From: Robiginitalea sp.
GTDB lineage: Bacteria > Bacteroidota > Bacteroidia > Flavobacteriales > Flavobacteriaceae
Assembly: GCA_024642005.1 (NCBI GenBank)
Contig: JAHECA010000026.1
Span: forward strand, 1-47,605
Reading direction: 5' to 3'
Length of the DNA stretch: 47,605 nucleotides
Shown: positions 18,053-26,152 of the stretch, one piece after another
Numbering within the stretch: the first letter of the stretch is position 1
Layout of the letters: the number at the start of each line of letters is the position of its first letter
Notes under the pieces: generated by a model
The model's database searches: none
The model's input: the letters and a program-made list of their open reading frames with translations, nothing else
What the model was told of the DNA's origin: nothing
Program-made: the position numbers and the translations under genes

Positions 18053-19153
18053 ATGAAAGGATCCTGGGTATTGGGCAAGGTGGCAGGGATAAAGATCCAG
18101 GTTCACTGGACCTTTACGCTCCTGTTGCTCTGGGTGTTGTTCTCGAACTTCAGGGAAGGGGGCGACGGGGTTTCCGCCCTGTTCAGCCTGGCCCTGGTGC
18201 TGGTGTTGTTTGGCTGCGTGGTACTTCACGAACTGGGCCATGCCCTGATGGCACGCAAATACCAGATCACCACCCGGTCGATAACCCTCCTCCCCATAGG
18301 CGGGGTAGCTGCCCTCGAGAAGATCCCCGAAAAACCAAAGGAAGAACTGGCCGTCGCCCTGGCCGGGCCCGCCGTGAACGCCGGTATTGCCCTGGTGCTT
18401 CTGTTGCTGCTCCCCCTGAGGCACTATGCGGGGTTCGAACCCGAAGACTGGGAAACCTTCTTCAGCCAACCTTCGGTGGCCGGTTTCCTGATCTATTTGT
18501 TTATGGCCAATGCCATGCTGGTGGCCTTTAACCTGATACCGGCCTTCCCCATGGACGGGGGACGGGTCCTGCGCGCCTTGCTGGGTTTTTATTACTCCCG
18601 GGCCCGTGCCACCGAAATTGCCGCCCGCCTGGGACAGGCTGTTGCCTTCCTCTTCCTCTTTCTGGGTTTGTTCCTGAACCCCTTCCTGGTGATCATTGCC
18701 ATTTTTGTGTATTTCGGGGCTTACGCGGAAAACCAGATGGTGCAGCAGGAAGACCGGCTCAAAGGGCATACGGTTCGGGAGGCACTGCTCACCCAGATTA
18801 GCCTGTTGCCCTGTGATGCCACCCTGCAACAGGCCATTGACCTGATCCTGAAAGGGACCGAAAAAGACTTCCTGGTCGTTCGGGAGGGAGGTGTATGCGG
18901 CATCCTGAACAACGCCGAGATCGCCCGTGCCGCCACAAGGCCCGATACCCCGGTATCGGAGCTTATGCTCGGGGAGTTTCCATCGGTACGTCCCGATGCC
19001 GGCCTTACGGAAACCATACAGCTGATGAGCCGGGAAAAACAGAAATTCCTGCCGGTTCTGGAAGACGGGCGGCTATTGGGGGCCATCAGCAGTGAAAACA
19101 TCAGCGAGTTTATCCTGCTGCGCACTGCCGCGGGCCATTCGACCGCTACCTGA
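18053..19153 (+). CDS. Site-2 protease family (M50) metalloprotease with CBS domains
   Basis: 366 aa. Membrane zinc protease: HELGH at 59-63 and the distal ligand in NLIPAFPMDGGRV (Asp168). About six hydrophobic segments fill residues 15-245, then a pair of cytoplasmic CBS domains (~255-355). This is the archaeal/bacterial S2P-CBS type, in which CBS binding of adenine nucleotides may gate proteolysis inside the membrane. The substrate, perhaps an anti-sigma factor, is unknown. It lies among stress-island genes but has no FNR-type palindrome upstream. Confidence 0.92.
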   Translation: MKGSWVLGKVAGIKIQVHWTFTLLLLWVLFSNFREGGDGVSALFSLALVLVLFGCVVLHELGHALMARKYQITTRSITLLPIGGVAALEKIPEKPKEELAVALAGPAVNAGIALVLLLLLPLRHYAGFEPEDWETFFSQPSVAGFLIYLFMANAMLVAFNLIPAFPMDGGRVLRALLGFYYSRARATEIAARLGQAVAFLFLFLGLFLNPFLVIIAIFVYFGAYAENQMVQQEDRLKGHTVREALLTQISLLPCDATLQQAIDLILKGTEKDFLVVREGGVCGILNNAEIARAATRPDTPVSELMLGEFPSVRPDAGLTETIQLMSREKQKFLPVLEDGRLLGAISSENISEFILLRTAAGHSTAT

Positions 19154-19189
19154 TCAGTAAAAGCCATATCACCAGGCAGTTATTTACAT

Positions 19190-19201
19190 TGACACAGGTC
19201 A
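19190..19201 (+). promoter_or_regulatory. FNR-type operator D (hydrolase-phosphoribosyltransferase)
   Basis: TGACACAGGTCA, centre 19195.5. TAccTTAC starts at 19225, 29.5 bp from the centre. The inferred start is about 19236, 46 nt before the ATG. Confidence 0.72.
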
Positions 19202-19281
19202 TTTCCGGGCTGGGAATATGCCCTTACCTTACCTGAACCAAGCTGGCCCAGTGCCATGCTGTTCACTCAAACCCTGAAATC

Positions 19282-19953
19282 ATGAAACGCGAGGAGATGG
19301 CTCCCGGGTCTGTTGAGATTCCCCTGCCCGGGTTGGAGCTGCCCGGATTGCTCTATCTGCCTGCCTTAGCCCACGGGCTTGTACTTTTTTCACACGGCAG
19401 CGGCAGCAGCCGATACAGCACCCGCAACAATTATGTAGCCCGGGTACTCTATCGGCGGGGCCTGGCCGCCCTGTTGTTCGACCTGCTGACCGAAGCAGAA
19501 GATCAAACCTATGAAAACCGCTTCGATATTGATTTGCTCACAAGGCGCCTGATCGCCGTGACCGAATGGGCCGTAAAGAACCCCTTGCTGAAAAACCTGC
19601 CCCTGGCCTATTTCGGGGCCAGCACAGGGGCCGCCTCGGCTTTGAGAGCTGCCGCCTACTTCAAAAAACGAATTGCCGCTGTGGTGTCGAGAGGAGGGCG
19701 GCCCGACCTGGCAGGCGGCGCCCTGCCGCTGGTAAAAGCCCCTACCCTGCTGCTGGTGGGCGGGTTCGACGGGGCAGTGATTGAACTCAACCGCCAGGCG
19801 GCCCGGCAACTGCAATGCCCCTATGAAGTAGTGCTGATTCCCGGGGCCACCCATCTCTTTGAAGAAGCGGGCACCCTGGAGCAGGTAGCCGAGGAGTCGG
19901 CCGACTGGTTCCTCCAAAAAATGGCTAAAAAACAAGATTATGTTTCGGGATAG
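19282..19953 (+). CDS. Dienelactone-hydrolase-like alpha/beta hydrolase
   Basis: 223 aa. Alpha/beta hydrolase with oxyanion region FSHGSGSSR, nucleophile in GASTG (Ser114), acid in GGFDG (Asp163) and catalytic His191 (GATHLF). No signal peptide. The substrate is unknown. It overlaps the phosphoribosyltransferase gene by 14 bp. Hydrolases of this kind are often linked or fused to COG1926 phosphoribosyltransferases in stress clusters, so the two probably act in one pathway. The FNR-type promoter at 19190-19232 serves both. Confidence 0.87.
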   Translation: MKREEMAPGSVEIPLPGLELPGLLYLPALAHGLVLFSHGSGSSRYSTRNNYVARVLYRRGLAALLFDLLTEAEDQTYENRFDIDLLTRRLIAVTEWAVKNPLLKNLPLAYFGASTGAASALRAAAYFKKRIAAVVSRGGRPDLAGGALPLVKAPTLLLVGGFDGAVIELNRQAARQLQCPYEVVLIPGATHLFEEAGTLEQVAEESADWFLQKMAKKQDYVSG

Positions 19954-20593
19954 GACAGAAGCGGGGTACCTGCTCGTACCCCATGTGGAGCACCTCAAGG
20001 GAACCCAGGTTGTTGTGGTGGCCATCCCCAGGGGCGGGCTGCCGATCGGGGCCATTCTGGCCAAGGCCCTGGAGGCACCCCTCGATATAGCCCTGACCAA
20101 AAAAATCGGCCATCCCCTGAACAAAGAATACGCCATCGGGGCTGTGAGCCTCGACCAGCTGGTACTCAGCAAACCGGAAGGGGTTAGCCAGGATTACCTC
20201 GATGCCGAAACCCGGCGTCTGCGCGCCTCACTTCGCGAGCGGTTCGACCAGTTTTACCGGACAAAAGCCCCTGCCGACTGGAAGGGAAAAACGGTACTTG
20301 TAACCGACGACGGCATCGCCACGGGCAATACCCTGCGCGTAACCGTGGCCCTGATTGCCGAATCGGCGCCTAAGGCCATTGTAATCGCCATTCCGGTAGC
20401 CCCCCGGGGGGCCGTTGAAAAATTGGAAGCCATGCCCGAAGTGCAGGAAGTCATTTGCCTGGAAACCCCGTACGATTTTTACGCTGTCGGGCAATTCTAC
20501 GAAGATTTCCGCCCGGTAAGCGACTCGGAGGCCATCCAGATCTTTGAAAGCGGCAGCCCGCAGCCGGGAGTCGCTGCCCGGGCAGGCAGCTAA
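19940..20593 (+). CDS. Phosphoribosyltransferase-like protein (COG1926 type)
   Basis: 217 aa. It has the type I PRTase PRPP loop VLVTDDGIATGNT (~119-131), an N-terminal AIPRGGLPIG loop and the KKIGHP segment typical of COG1926 proteins, whose acceptor base is not established. Similar proteins belong to the mycobacterial DosR dormancy regulon. It overlaps the upstream hydrolase by 14 bp, so translation is coupled. It converges on the methyltransferase, sharing CTAA (20590-20593) as both stop codons. Confidence 0.88.
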   Translation: MFRDRTEAGYLLVPHVEHLKGTQVVVVAIPRGGLPIGAILAKALEAPLDIALTKKIGHPLNKEYAIGAVSLDQLVLSKPEGVSQDYLDAETRRLRASLRERFDQFYRTKAPADWKGKTVLVTDDGIATGNTLRVTVALIAESAPKAIVIAIPVAPRGAVEKLEAMPEVQEVICLETPYDFYAVGQFYEDFRPVSDSEAIQIFESGSPQPGVAARAGS

Positions 20594-21237
20594 GCCTTCA
20601 AGGCACTGACCACCACGAAAGAGCCCCGATCGTGCCCTGCTTCGGGTATCTGAATTTCATGTATGTCATCCAGCGCCCCGAAAAGCGTCTGGTTGTATTC
20701 CGGTTTTTTAAATCCTGTTTCTTTCAGCAGATCGGCAATGCGCGCTACCGAATAGAACCTGGCCTTGCTGTAAAAATCTGACCAGGGTCCCCTCTCGCTA
20801 TAGGACCGGGCTATCGGCCGGTCTTCAGGCAGGAATGCTGCGATTAAAGCCCCCCCGGGTTTTAAAACCCGGTAAGCCTCCTGAAAAGCCCGTTTCGGGC
20901 TGTCGAGGAAACACAGGGTCACAAAGAGGACGAAATCGAATTGCATGGCCGAATAGGGCAATTGCTCGGCCCGGGCTTCCATCACTTCAATACCCCGTTT
21001 GCGGGCTTTTTCACCCATGGGGACCGAAGGCTCCACGCCTTCACGTATTCCCAGGGGGGCGGCAAACCGGCCCGTTCCGAGGCCCACCTCGATGCCGTGG
21101 AGTTCTTCGGGCAAGCGGTTGAAGTGCACCCGGATCGCTTCCAGCTCAGCGGTGTAAACCTCCGCATGTTTTTCATACCAGGCCTCATAGGCATCGACCT
21201 GTTGGTCGAATACTTCATTTTTGCTAATCGTTTTCAT
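20590..21237 (-). CDS. SAM-dependent methyltransferase (class I)
   Basis: 215 aa. Motif I is GIEVGLGTGRFAAPLGI (~48-64), the acidic motif II region is GIEVMEARAEQLPY, motif III is FDFVLFVTLCFLD, and RVLKPGGALIAAF follows. This is a UbiE/COG2226-type small-molecule methyltransferase; the substrate is unknown. It is last in the apparent leftward unit baeRF-dodecin-methyltransferase, 86 bp after dodecin across a GC-rich hairpin. It meets the phosphoribosyltransferase tail to tail with a 4-bp overlap. Confidence 0.88.
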   Translation of the reverse strand: MKTISKNEVFDQQVDAYEAWYEKHAEVYTAELEAIRVHFNRLPEELHGIEVGLGTGRFAAPLGIREGVEPSVPMGEKARKRGIEVMEARAEQLPYSAMQFDFVLFVTLCFLDSPKRAFQEAYRVLKPGGALIAAFLPEDRPIARSYSERGPWSDFYSKARFYSVARIADLLKETGFKKPEYNQTLFGALDDIHEIQIPEAGHDRGSFVVVSALKA

Positions 21238-21251
21238 GGCACAGGGATTTT

Positions 21252-21272
21252 GGCCCGCCTGGCAGGCGGGCC
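21252..21272. repeat. GC-rich palindrome between dodecin and methyltransferase
   Basis: GGCCCGCCTG and CAGGCGGGCC flank a single G, a near-perfect stem. There is no U-tract on either strand. It may stabilise or process the dodecin mRNA rather than terminate it. Confidence 0.45.
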
Positions 21273-21323
21273 CGATTCTGTTTTGTCGGGCTGGCCTGCC
21301 GGCCTGCGCCCGGTTGGGGTCGT

Positions 21324-21527
21324 CTAATGTTTGATGCCAAAGGTTAACTTGGCATTGACGCGGTACTGGGAAATCTTGTTGTCCTTAACAGTTACCTGCA
21401 TATCCTGGATGTATACCGACTTGATATCCTTGACGGTTTTGGCAGCATCATCGATAATGTTCTGAACGGCATCCTCAAAACTCACAGAAGAGTTCCCAAG
21501 AATTTCAATAACTTTTAATACACTCAT
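21324..21527 (-). CDS. Dodecin
   Basis: 67 aa, full length. The dodecin pattern is clear: KVIEILGNSSVSFEDAVQNI and KISQYRVNAKLTFGI. Dodecins form 12-mers that store or shield flavin. The position of the flavin-stacking Trp of known dodecins (SVW) appears as Tyr39 (KSVYIQD), while Gln54 is present, so ligand binding may differ. It lies 53 bp downstream of the baeRF-type gene on the same strand. Confidence 0.93.
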   Translation of the reverse strand: MSVLKVIEILGNSSVSFEDAVQNIIDDAAKTVKDIKSVYIQDMQVTVKDNKISQYRVNAKLTFGIKH

Positions 21528-21580
21528 GTCGCTTCGGATTTAGGGTTAATCACTGATTTATATGTAGTCTGATCTCGGTT

Positions 21581-22759
21581 TTATGCATATCTGAACAAGG
21601 CGGCACAACTCGCCCCGGCAGGCATTTCTTCAGCTGTTTTGCGATACACGCGGCCGCCGTGCTGCAGGGCCTGCGAAACTGCCCAATCCAGGAGGGAAGC
21701 ACTAAACGGGGTGGGGGTTTCCTCCCACCGGATCTGGCCTGTTTCGGCTTCAAACTTACCTAACACGTCGTTTTCGGCATCTACAAAAAGGCTGTCGACC
21801 TTCCCTTCGTACAGGGCAGGCAGGATGGCTGCCAGATCTGCCGAGGCCTTCCCGCTGCCGTGGTACTGCAGGAATTTCTGCCATTTTCTGATCCCTTCCT
21901 TTTCAAAGACCGGTTTCATGCGCTGCCACGAAAGCCTATGGAGTTCCGTATCGGGAGATTCAGAAAGGTTGCACACGATGGGCTCCTCTTCGATTAAACC
22001 GTAGGCGCTTACCTCCCTGTATATGGCTGCAAGGTATTCCTGGGACGCGATGAGCAAAGGCCGGGGTTTTTTAGCTAAAATGGTGAGCAGGCCCTGGTCG
22101 ACCCCGCGGAAATAGCGGGCAATTTCGTCGTGTCGGTCGCGGTCGGCTCCGTCGTGCCCGTGATAGCCGGCACCTGCATAGGCCTGGTGCTGGCTGCGGA
22201 ATTGCAGTACTTTTTGTTCGTAGTCGTACCCAACGCGCTCTTCGAGCCGCTCGGGGATCAGTTCCCGTATATCCAACTGGGTCATCGATTCGCGATTTCC
22301 TTCAAACAAGCGGATACGTTCCAACTCCAGGGACAGCAGATAAAAAGCTCCCGAGCCGGTGAGCATCGGAATCAGGGGCAACAAGTGGAACGACGGTGCC
22401 AGACGATGTTCCTGTTTTACGGCATAGGGCAACCTGAAGGTGAGCAGTTTCCGGGCCGTTGCAAAAAGGGCAAGGCCCTGGGCCTGATGCCTCCAGAAAT
22501 CACTGTCTTCAGTCAATTCAAACAGGGGTGACAACCGCTGTTCGAGGGCTGTCTCTGGCAGGCCGGCAGCTGTTAATTCATTTCGGATCAGCCGCAATTC
22601 GGCATCGAGGGAACGGGCGTCGCGACGATGCTGTACTTCTTCCCCCCTGGCATGCGTCGGCAGAAAAACGGAAATACAGTGGGTATCTTTGGTCGCGATC
22701 AGTTCGAGCATGTCTGACTGATTTATTTTATCCTTGTCAGTGCGTTCTGTAGTCGTCAT
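21581..22759 (-). CDS. Bacterial eRF1-like protein (baeRF family)
   Basis: 392 aa. The layout matches bacterial homologues of archaeo-eukaryotic release factor 1: an N-terminal mixed domain (CISVFLPTHARGEEV), a central domain with LLSLELERIRLFEG, a His/Asp/Gly-rich linker (GYHGHDGADRDRHDEI, ~198-213), a helix (RYFRGVDQGLL), and a C-terminal L7Ae-like domain (ILPALYEGKVDSLFVD). No GGQ motif is seen, so peptidyl-tRNA hydrolysis as in eRF1 is doubtful. The family is predicted to act at ribosomes under stress. First gene after FNR-type operator E, leading to dodecin. Confidence 0.85.
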   Translation of the reverse strand: MTTTERTDKDKINQSDMLELIATKDTHCISVFLPTHARGEEVQHRRDARSLDAELRLIRNELTAAGLPETALEQRLSPLFELTEDSDFWRHQAQGLALFATARKLLTFRLPYAVKQEHRLAPSFHLLPLIPMLTGSGAFYLLSLELERIRLFEGNRESMTQLDIRELIPERLEERVGYDYEQKVLQFRSQHQAYAGAGYHGHDGADRDRHDEIARYFRGVDQGLLTILAKKPRPLLIASQEYLAAIYREVSAYGLIEEEPIVCNLSESPDTELHRLSWQRMKPVFEKEGIRKWQKFLQYHGSGKASADLAAILPALYEGKVDSLFVDAENDVLGKFEAETGQIRWEETPTPFSASLLDWAVSQALQHGGRVYRKTAEEMPAGASCAALFRYA

Positions 22760-22814
22760 GGCATTCGGTTTTTATGGTTAAATGGAAGGTAATGGAACGG
22801 GCCCTACCCCGAAA

Positions 22815-22826
22815 TGATTTGGGTCA
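22815..22826 (-). promoter_or_regulatory. FNR-type operator E (baeRF-dodecin unit)
   Basis: TGATTTGGGTCA, a mixed TGAT/TGAC palindrome, centre 22820.5. On the minus strand TAccTTCC starts at 22791, 29.5 bp from the centre. The inferred start is about 22780, 21 nt before the ATG. Confidence 0.72.
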
Positions 22827-22927
22827 GGGCTTCTTTGAATTCGGAACCGTTACCCATCCGGCCGGGATGCTGTTCCTGCGGGTTCTCTTGGGCTACTGAA
22901 GAAGCCTACAGCATGCATTCCGATCCC

Positions 22928-23584
22928 CTACAGGACAAGGCCTTTGGAGTCTTCGCCACGAATAATTCCGGCCTTTTCCAGTTGGTTCATCAGGCTTTTC
23001 ACATAGTCGTCAACGGTCCTGCGGATGTTGATCGGATCGGTTATGTCGAAGGATCCCACCCAAACCAGGTGGTTCTGATCTGCAACCTGCAGCTGGTAGA
23101 CCGCGGTCTCCACATGGTATACATGGTATTCCCTCACGGCCTGGGGTTGGTAGTAGATGTCCTGGTACCGGTAATAGTAGCGGCCGAACCGGCCGTAATA
23201 GTCGTAGGTATACCCGGTTCCTGTCAGGTGTTGGTGGTGTTGTTCGACCCCTATTACCGAGGTAATCATTACGGCGTCGAAACCCTGGCCTGAGAGGTCA
23301 TCGGCCATCCGGTCGAGCTCCGTTTCGCTCAGGGGACCACTGGTTATGCCTGTCTCGAGGGCGTTATAGGCTTGCATGGCCTGCATGGATCGTCTCTGAA
23401 GGGCGCTGCTGAGCTCGTCCTCAAAAACCTGGCGGGCGGTCAGGTTATCGGTCATGGCCAATACCAGCATTTTTTCTGACCTGAACCCGGGGGCCAGGGA
23501 TTCGTTGCTCCAACTGTCTGCAAAGCGCGTGGAAGAGCAGGAAAACAAAGCAAGGGCAAACAACAGGGAAAGTAGCGTTTTCAT
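22928..23584 (-). CDS. Uncharacterised stress-island lipoprotein
   Basis: 218 aa. Signal peptide with lipobox (LLSLLFALALFSC, lipid-modified Cys14). A Tyr-rich stretch (YTYDYYGRFGRYYYRYQD) sits mid-chain, and the C-terminus ends VDDYVKSLMNQLEKAGII. It resembles small lipoproteins of the DUF4136 kind, but the match is loose and no function can be given. The start at 23584 is fixed by the signal peptide and by the -7 element (23609-23602); the in-frame ATG at 23632 lies upstream of that promoter. It has its own FNR-type operator, and its stop lies 102 bp from operator E. Confidence 0.8.
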   Translation of the reverse strand: MKTLLSLLFALALFSCSSTRFADSWSNESLAPGFRSEKMLVLAMTDNLTARQVFEDELSSALQRRSMQAMQAYNALETGITSGPLSETELDRMADDLSGQGFDAVMITSVIGVEQHHQHLTGTGYTYDYYGRFGRYYYRYQDIYYQPQAVREYHVYHVETAVYQLQVADQNHLVWVGSFDITDPINIRRTVDDYVKSLMNQLEKAGIIRGEDSKGLVL

Positions 23585-23632
23585 CGGACCGTATTTTGGT
23601 CCAAAACTATTGAGGGTTGGGCTGCGAGCCAA

Positions 23633-23644
23633 TGACCTGGGTCA
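23633..23644 (-). promoter_or_regulatory. FNR-type operator F (lipoprotein)
   Basis: TGACCTGGGTCA, identical to operator A, centre 23638.5. On the minus strand TAgtTTTG, a perfect -7 consensus, starts at 23609, 29.5 bp from the centre. The inferred start is about 23598, 14 nt before the ATG. Confidence 0.78.
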
Positions 23645-23789
23645 TTCCGGCCCGGGGAGGAGGATTGGGCGCTGGTTTAAACGGAGGGCCCCCACCCGCC
23701 ACCCGATCAAGATACCCCGGCTCCCTGCAATCTCCCTGCCAGGCCCCGCTCCTTCCCAGCTGTTCCGGCATAAAAGTTTACGGGCCTAT

Positions 23790-24761
23790 TCACCAGGAGG
23801 TCTGGCCCAGCAGCTTCTCGCCCAGGGGCGACAGCCTGGCCGTCTGGTAACGGGTCTGTTCCCAGTTTCTCGGGTCCCCGGGAAACGCATATCCTTCCGG
23901 GGCGATGCGATCGCGCCACGAACTTATGCGCCACTCCCTGAGGGACTGGTTTTCTTCCTGGGCCGGCATCATGGAGATATACTGGGCAATGCGCACTTTG
24001 CTTCCCGAGCGGTTGGGCCGGATGCCGTGGGGCTGCATACTGTGGAAAATCAATAAATCTCCGGCCTGCATGGGCACCTTCACAATCTTGTCTTCCAGGC
24101 CCCGGATATCGGGTTGAAACGGGTTGCGGTCGGCCGGCTGGGTCTGCTTCCAGCTGTCGTAATTCCGGAAAAGCCAGGGAATGCACTGGAATCCGCCCAT
24201 GTGCTCGTCTGTCTGGTCGGCCAGGGCCAGCACGCCCTGCACGTTCTGGGGACGGGTCTCCGGGTCGTAGTCCCAATGAATGAAGCCCTTGTATTCAAAA
24301 CCCGGGCGCATGGGGAAATTCAGGTTGGCCCGGTCAATGGTCACCCAAAGTCTATCGGTGCCCCAGATGTCGGCAAAGGCTTCATAGACCCTAGGGGTCT
24401 GGCGGTTGTCCCACAGGCGTTGGTGGTTGTACACCTCCACCATGCCGGTACCGGCCAGTTCCTTCATCTGCATTTCGGCCCGGGGGGCTGTATACCAGGT
24501 ATCAGGCCTGCCTGGGTCCTTTTCTTCGAATTCCCACAGGAAGTCAGCCGTTTTTTGGGCCTGCTCCCTGGGTACGGCGCCTTTGATCACCACATAACCA
24601 TTGGTTTTCCAGTGTTGCCATTGTTCGGGGCTCAGAACGCGCAGGCTTTCAGGGGTGGCGTCTTCCCTGAGCCTGACCTGGCTGCTCTTAGCTGTGCTCG
24701 GGTTCCCAGGGATATCGGCGTGCTGGTTTTCGGGAACCATGGTTTTGAAGGGCTTTTTCAT
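23790..24761 (-). CDS. Phytanoyl-CoA dioxygenase (PhyH) family oxygenase
   Basis: 323 aa. Fe(II)/2-oxoglutarate oxygenase fold: HxD at His162-Trp-Asp164 (GFIHWDYDPETR), distal His245 (MQPHGIRP) and the 2OG-binding Arg near 257 (SKVRIAQY). The protein begins about 45 residues before the typical ~LSPEQWQHWKTNGYVVI start. No signal peptide. The family hydroxylates lipids, amino acids or other small molecules; the substrate is unknown. It is last in a leftward run of carbohydrate-related genes but separated by 183 bp. Confidence 0.9.
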   Translation of the reverse strand: MKKPFKTMVPENQHADIPGNPSTAKSSQVRLREDATPESLRVLSPEQWQHWKTNGYVVIKGAVPREQAQKTADFLWEFEEKDPGRPDTWYTAPRAEMQMKELAGTGMVEVYNHQRLWDNRQTPRVYEAFADIWGTDRLWVTIDRANLNFPMRPGFEYKGFIHWDYDPETRPQNVQGVLALADQTDEHMGGFQCIPWLFRNYDSWKQTQPADRNPFQPDIRGLEDKIVKVPMQAGDLLIFHSMQPHGIRPNRSGSKVRIAQYISMMPAQEENQSLREWRISSWRDRIAPEGYAFPGDPRNWEQTRYQTARLSPLGEKLLGQTSW

Positions 24762-24944
24762 GTTGCTGCAGATTTAAGGAAAGCCTGATGGTCGCTTAAC
24801 CCGGCATCGTTCCCTGCGGGAAACTTCGGGAAAGACCAGACGGCCTTGCTGCCACCTTTAAATATACAAGGGATTGCCTTATGTTTTACCCATCTACATA
24901 AAATCCCGTTGGGGAGTGCAGTGCTTAATGGCATGTGACTCGTG

Positions 24945-26057
24945 CTAGACCCGCAGGAAAATCTTTTTCCGGTACAGGAAATACAGAAAAGCCCACTCAA
25001 CGGCCAGAAAACATAGTACCATCACCGCCGAATTATAGGGCTCGCCTACCAGTTGGCCCAACCATCCCAGCAGGGCATTCGTGGAATACGACCAGTTTAT
25101 GAACTGCCCCGACATGTAGATAAGGATGGAATTCATGCCTATTACCTTGAAAAAGAAGGCCCATTTCTTATACCCCAGGATATCGATTACGTAGTAAAAC
25201 AGCGCCATGAGCAGCATGCTGATGCCCCCGCACTGCAAAACAAAGGAGCTGGTCCAGAGGTTCTTGTTGATCGGGAATACCAGGTTCCAGGCCTGGGCCA
25301 GGCCCAGGAGGATCACACCAATAATAACCAGCCTGAGGGCGGTGGCCTTTTTACCTTCGGGTGGGGTGTGCCGCAATAACTCCCCGGTGAAAATGCCGAG
25401 CAGGGCGGTACCAATGGCCGGAAGCGTGGCGAAGAGGCCTTCGGGATCGTGAATATCCCGGTAGAAATGACCGGGCAGCAGCAGGCGGTCGAGGTAGGAT
25501 ACCACATTCCCTTCAATACTGAGGTCGCCCCGCGGAAAGCCCGGGGCCGAAAAGAACGACAGCAGGGCCCAATACCCCAGCAACAGGCCCGCGAACCAGT
25601 AGTAACGGGCCCTGGGGGTGGTATACAGGTAAATGATGTTGGCGAACATATAAGCCAGGCCGATCCGCCCGAGGACGCTGGCGTAGCGGATTTCGTCCAG
25701 GGGCATTATCCTCAGGCCATTGTTGTAGACGATACCCAGCAAAACCAGGATAAGCCCCCGTTTCACCACCCTTATCAGGAGTTCCTGCCGGCTCTGCCCC
25801 TTCTCGAGCTGTTTTCCGATGGAGTATGGGGTGGCCACCCCGGCCAGGAAAAGAAAGAGCGGGAAAATGAGATCGTATGAGGTAAAGCCGTCCCACACGG
25901 GGTGCTGGAACTGGCCCGAGAGGAAGACCCAGAAAGGCGCCTGTGTAATTTCGGCCATTCGATGAAAGAGCTCTTCGGCCCCTATGATCCAGAACATGTC
26001 AAAGCCCCGCAGGGCGTCGAGCGAGTACAGCCGCTCGGAGGTGACGGATAGTTTCAT
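24945..26057 (-). CDS. DUF5009 / heparan-alpha-glucosaminide N-acetyltransferase-like membrane protein
   Basis: 370 aa, about ten membrane segments. It opens RLYSLDALRGFDMFWIIGAEE, the signature of the HGSNAT/NagX group, and has YDLIFPLFLFLAGVATPYSIG. Relatives move an acetyl group across the membrane onto amino sugars, and in Bacteroidota they are common in glycan-use loci. It lies 95 bp after the SUMF1-like fusion gene on the same strand. The substrate is inferred to be a sugar; no catalytic proof. Confidence 0.88.
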   Translation of the reverse strand: MKLSVTSERLYSLDALRGFDMFWIIGAEELFHRMAEITQAPFWVFLSGQFQHPVWDGFTSYDLIFPLFLFLAGVATPYSIGKQLEKGQSRQELLIRVVKRGLILVLLGIVYNNGLRIMPLDEIRYASVLGRIGLAYMFANIIYLYTTPRARYYWFAGLLLGYWALLSFFSAPGFPRGDLSIEGNVVSYLDRLLLPGHFYRDIHDPEGLFATLPAIGTALLGIFTGELLRHTPPEGKKATALRLVIIGVILLGLAQAWNLVFPINKNLWTSSFVLQCGGISMLLMALFYYVIDILGYKKWAFFFKVIGMNSILIYMSGQFINWSYSTNALLGWLGQLVGEPYNSAVMVLCFLAVEWAFLYFLYRKKIFLRV

Positions 26058-26152
26058 TGCGGTTTGGTTGGCTTAGTTCCCGACAAGGTACAGCGTTAGT
26101 CCGAAATTTGCGAAAAAAAAACCAGCGATTTTCTGTAAAGCATTCACCTGGA

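Noticed and set aside
17099-18829. 576-aa ORF on the minus strand opposite the isomerase and M50 genes
   Set aside because: It spans two well-supported genes on the other strand and the gap between them. Composition is typical of a shadow frame (rich in H, Q, G) and no motif is seen.
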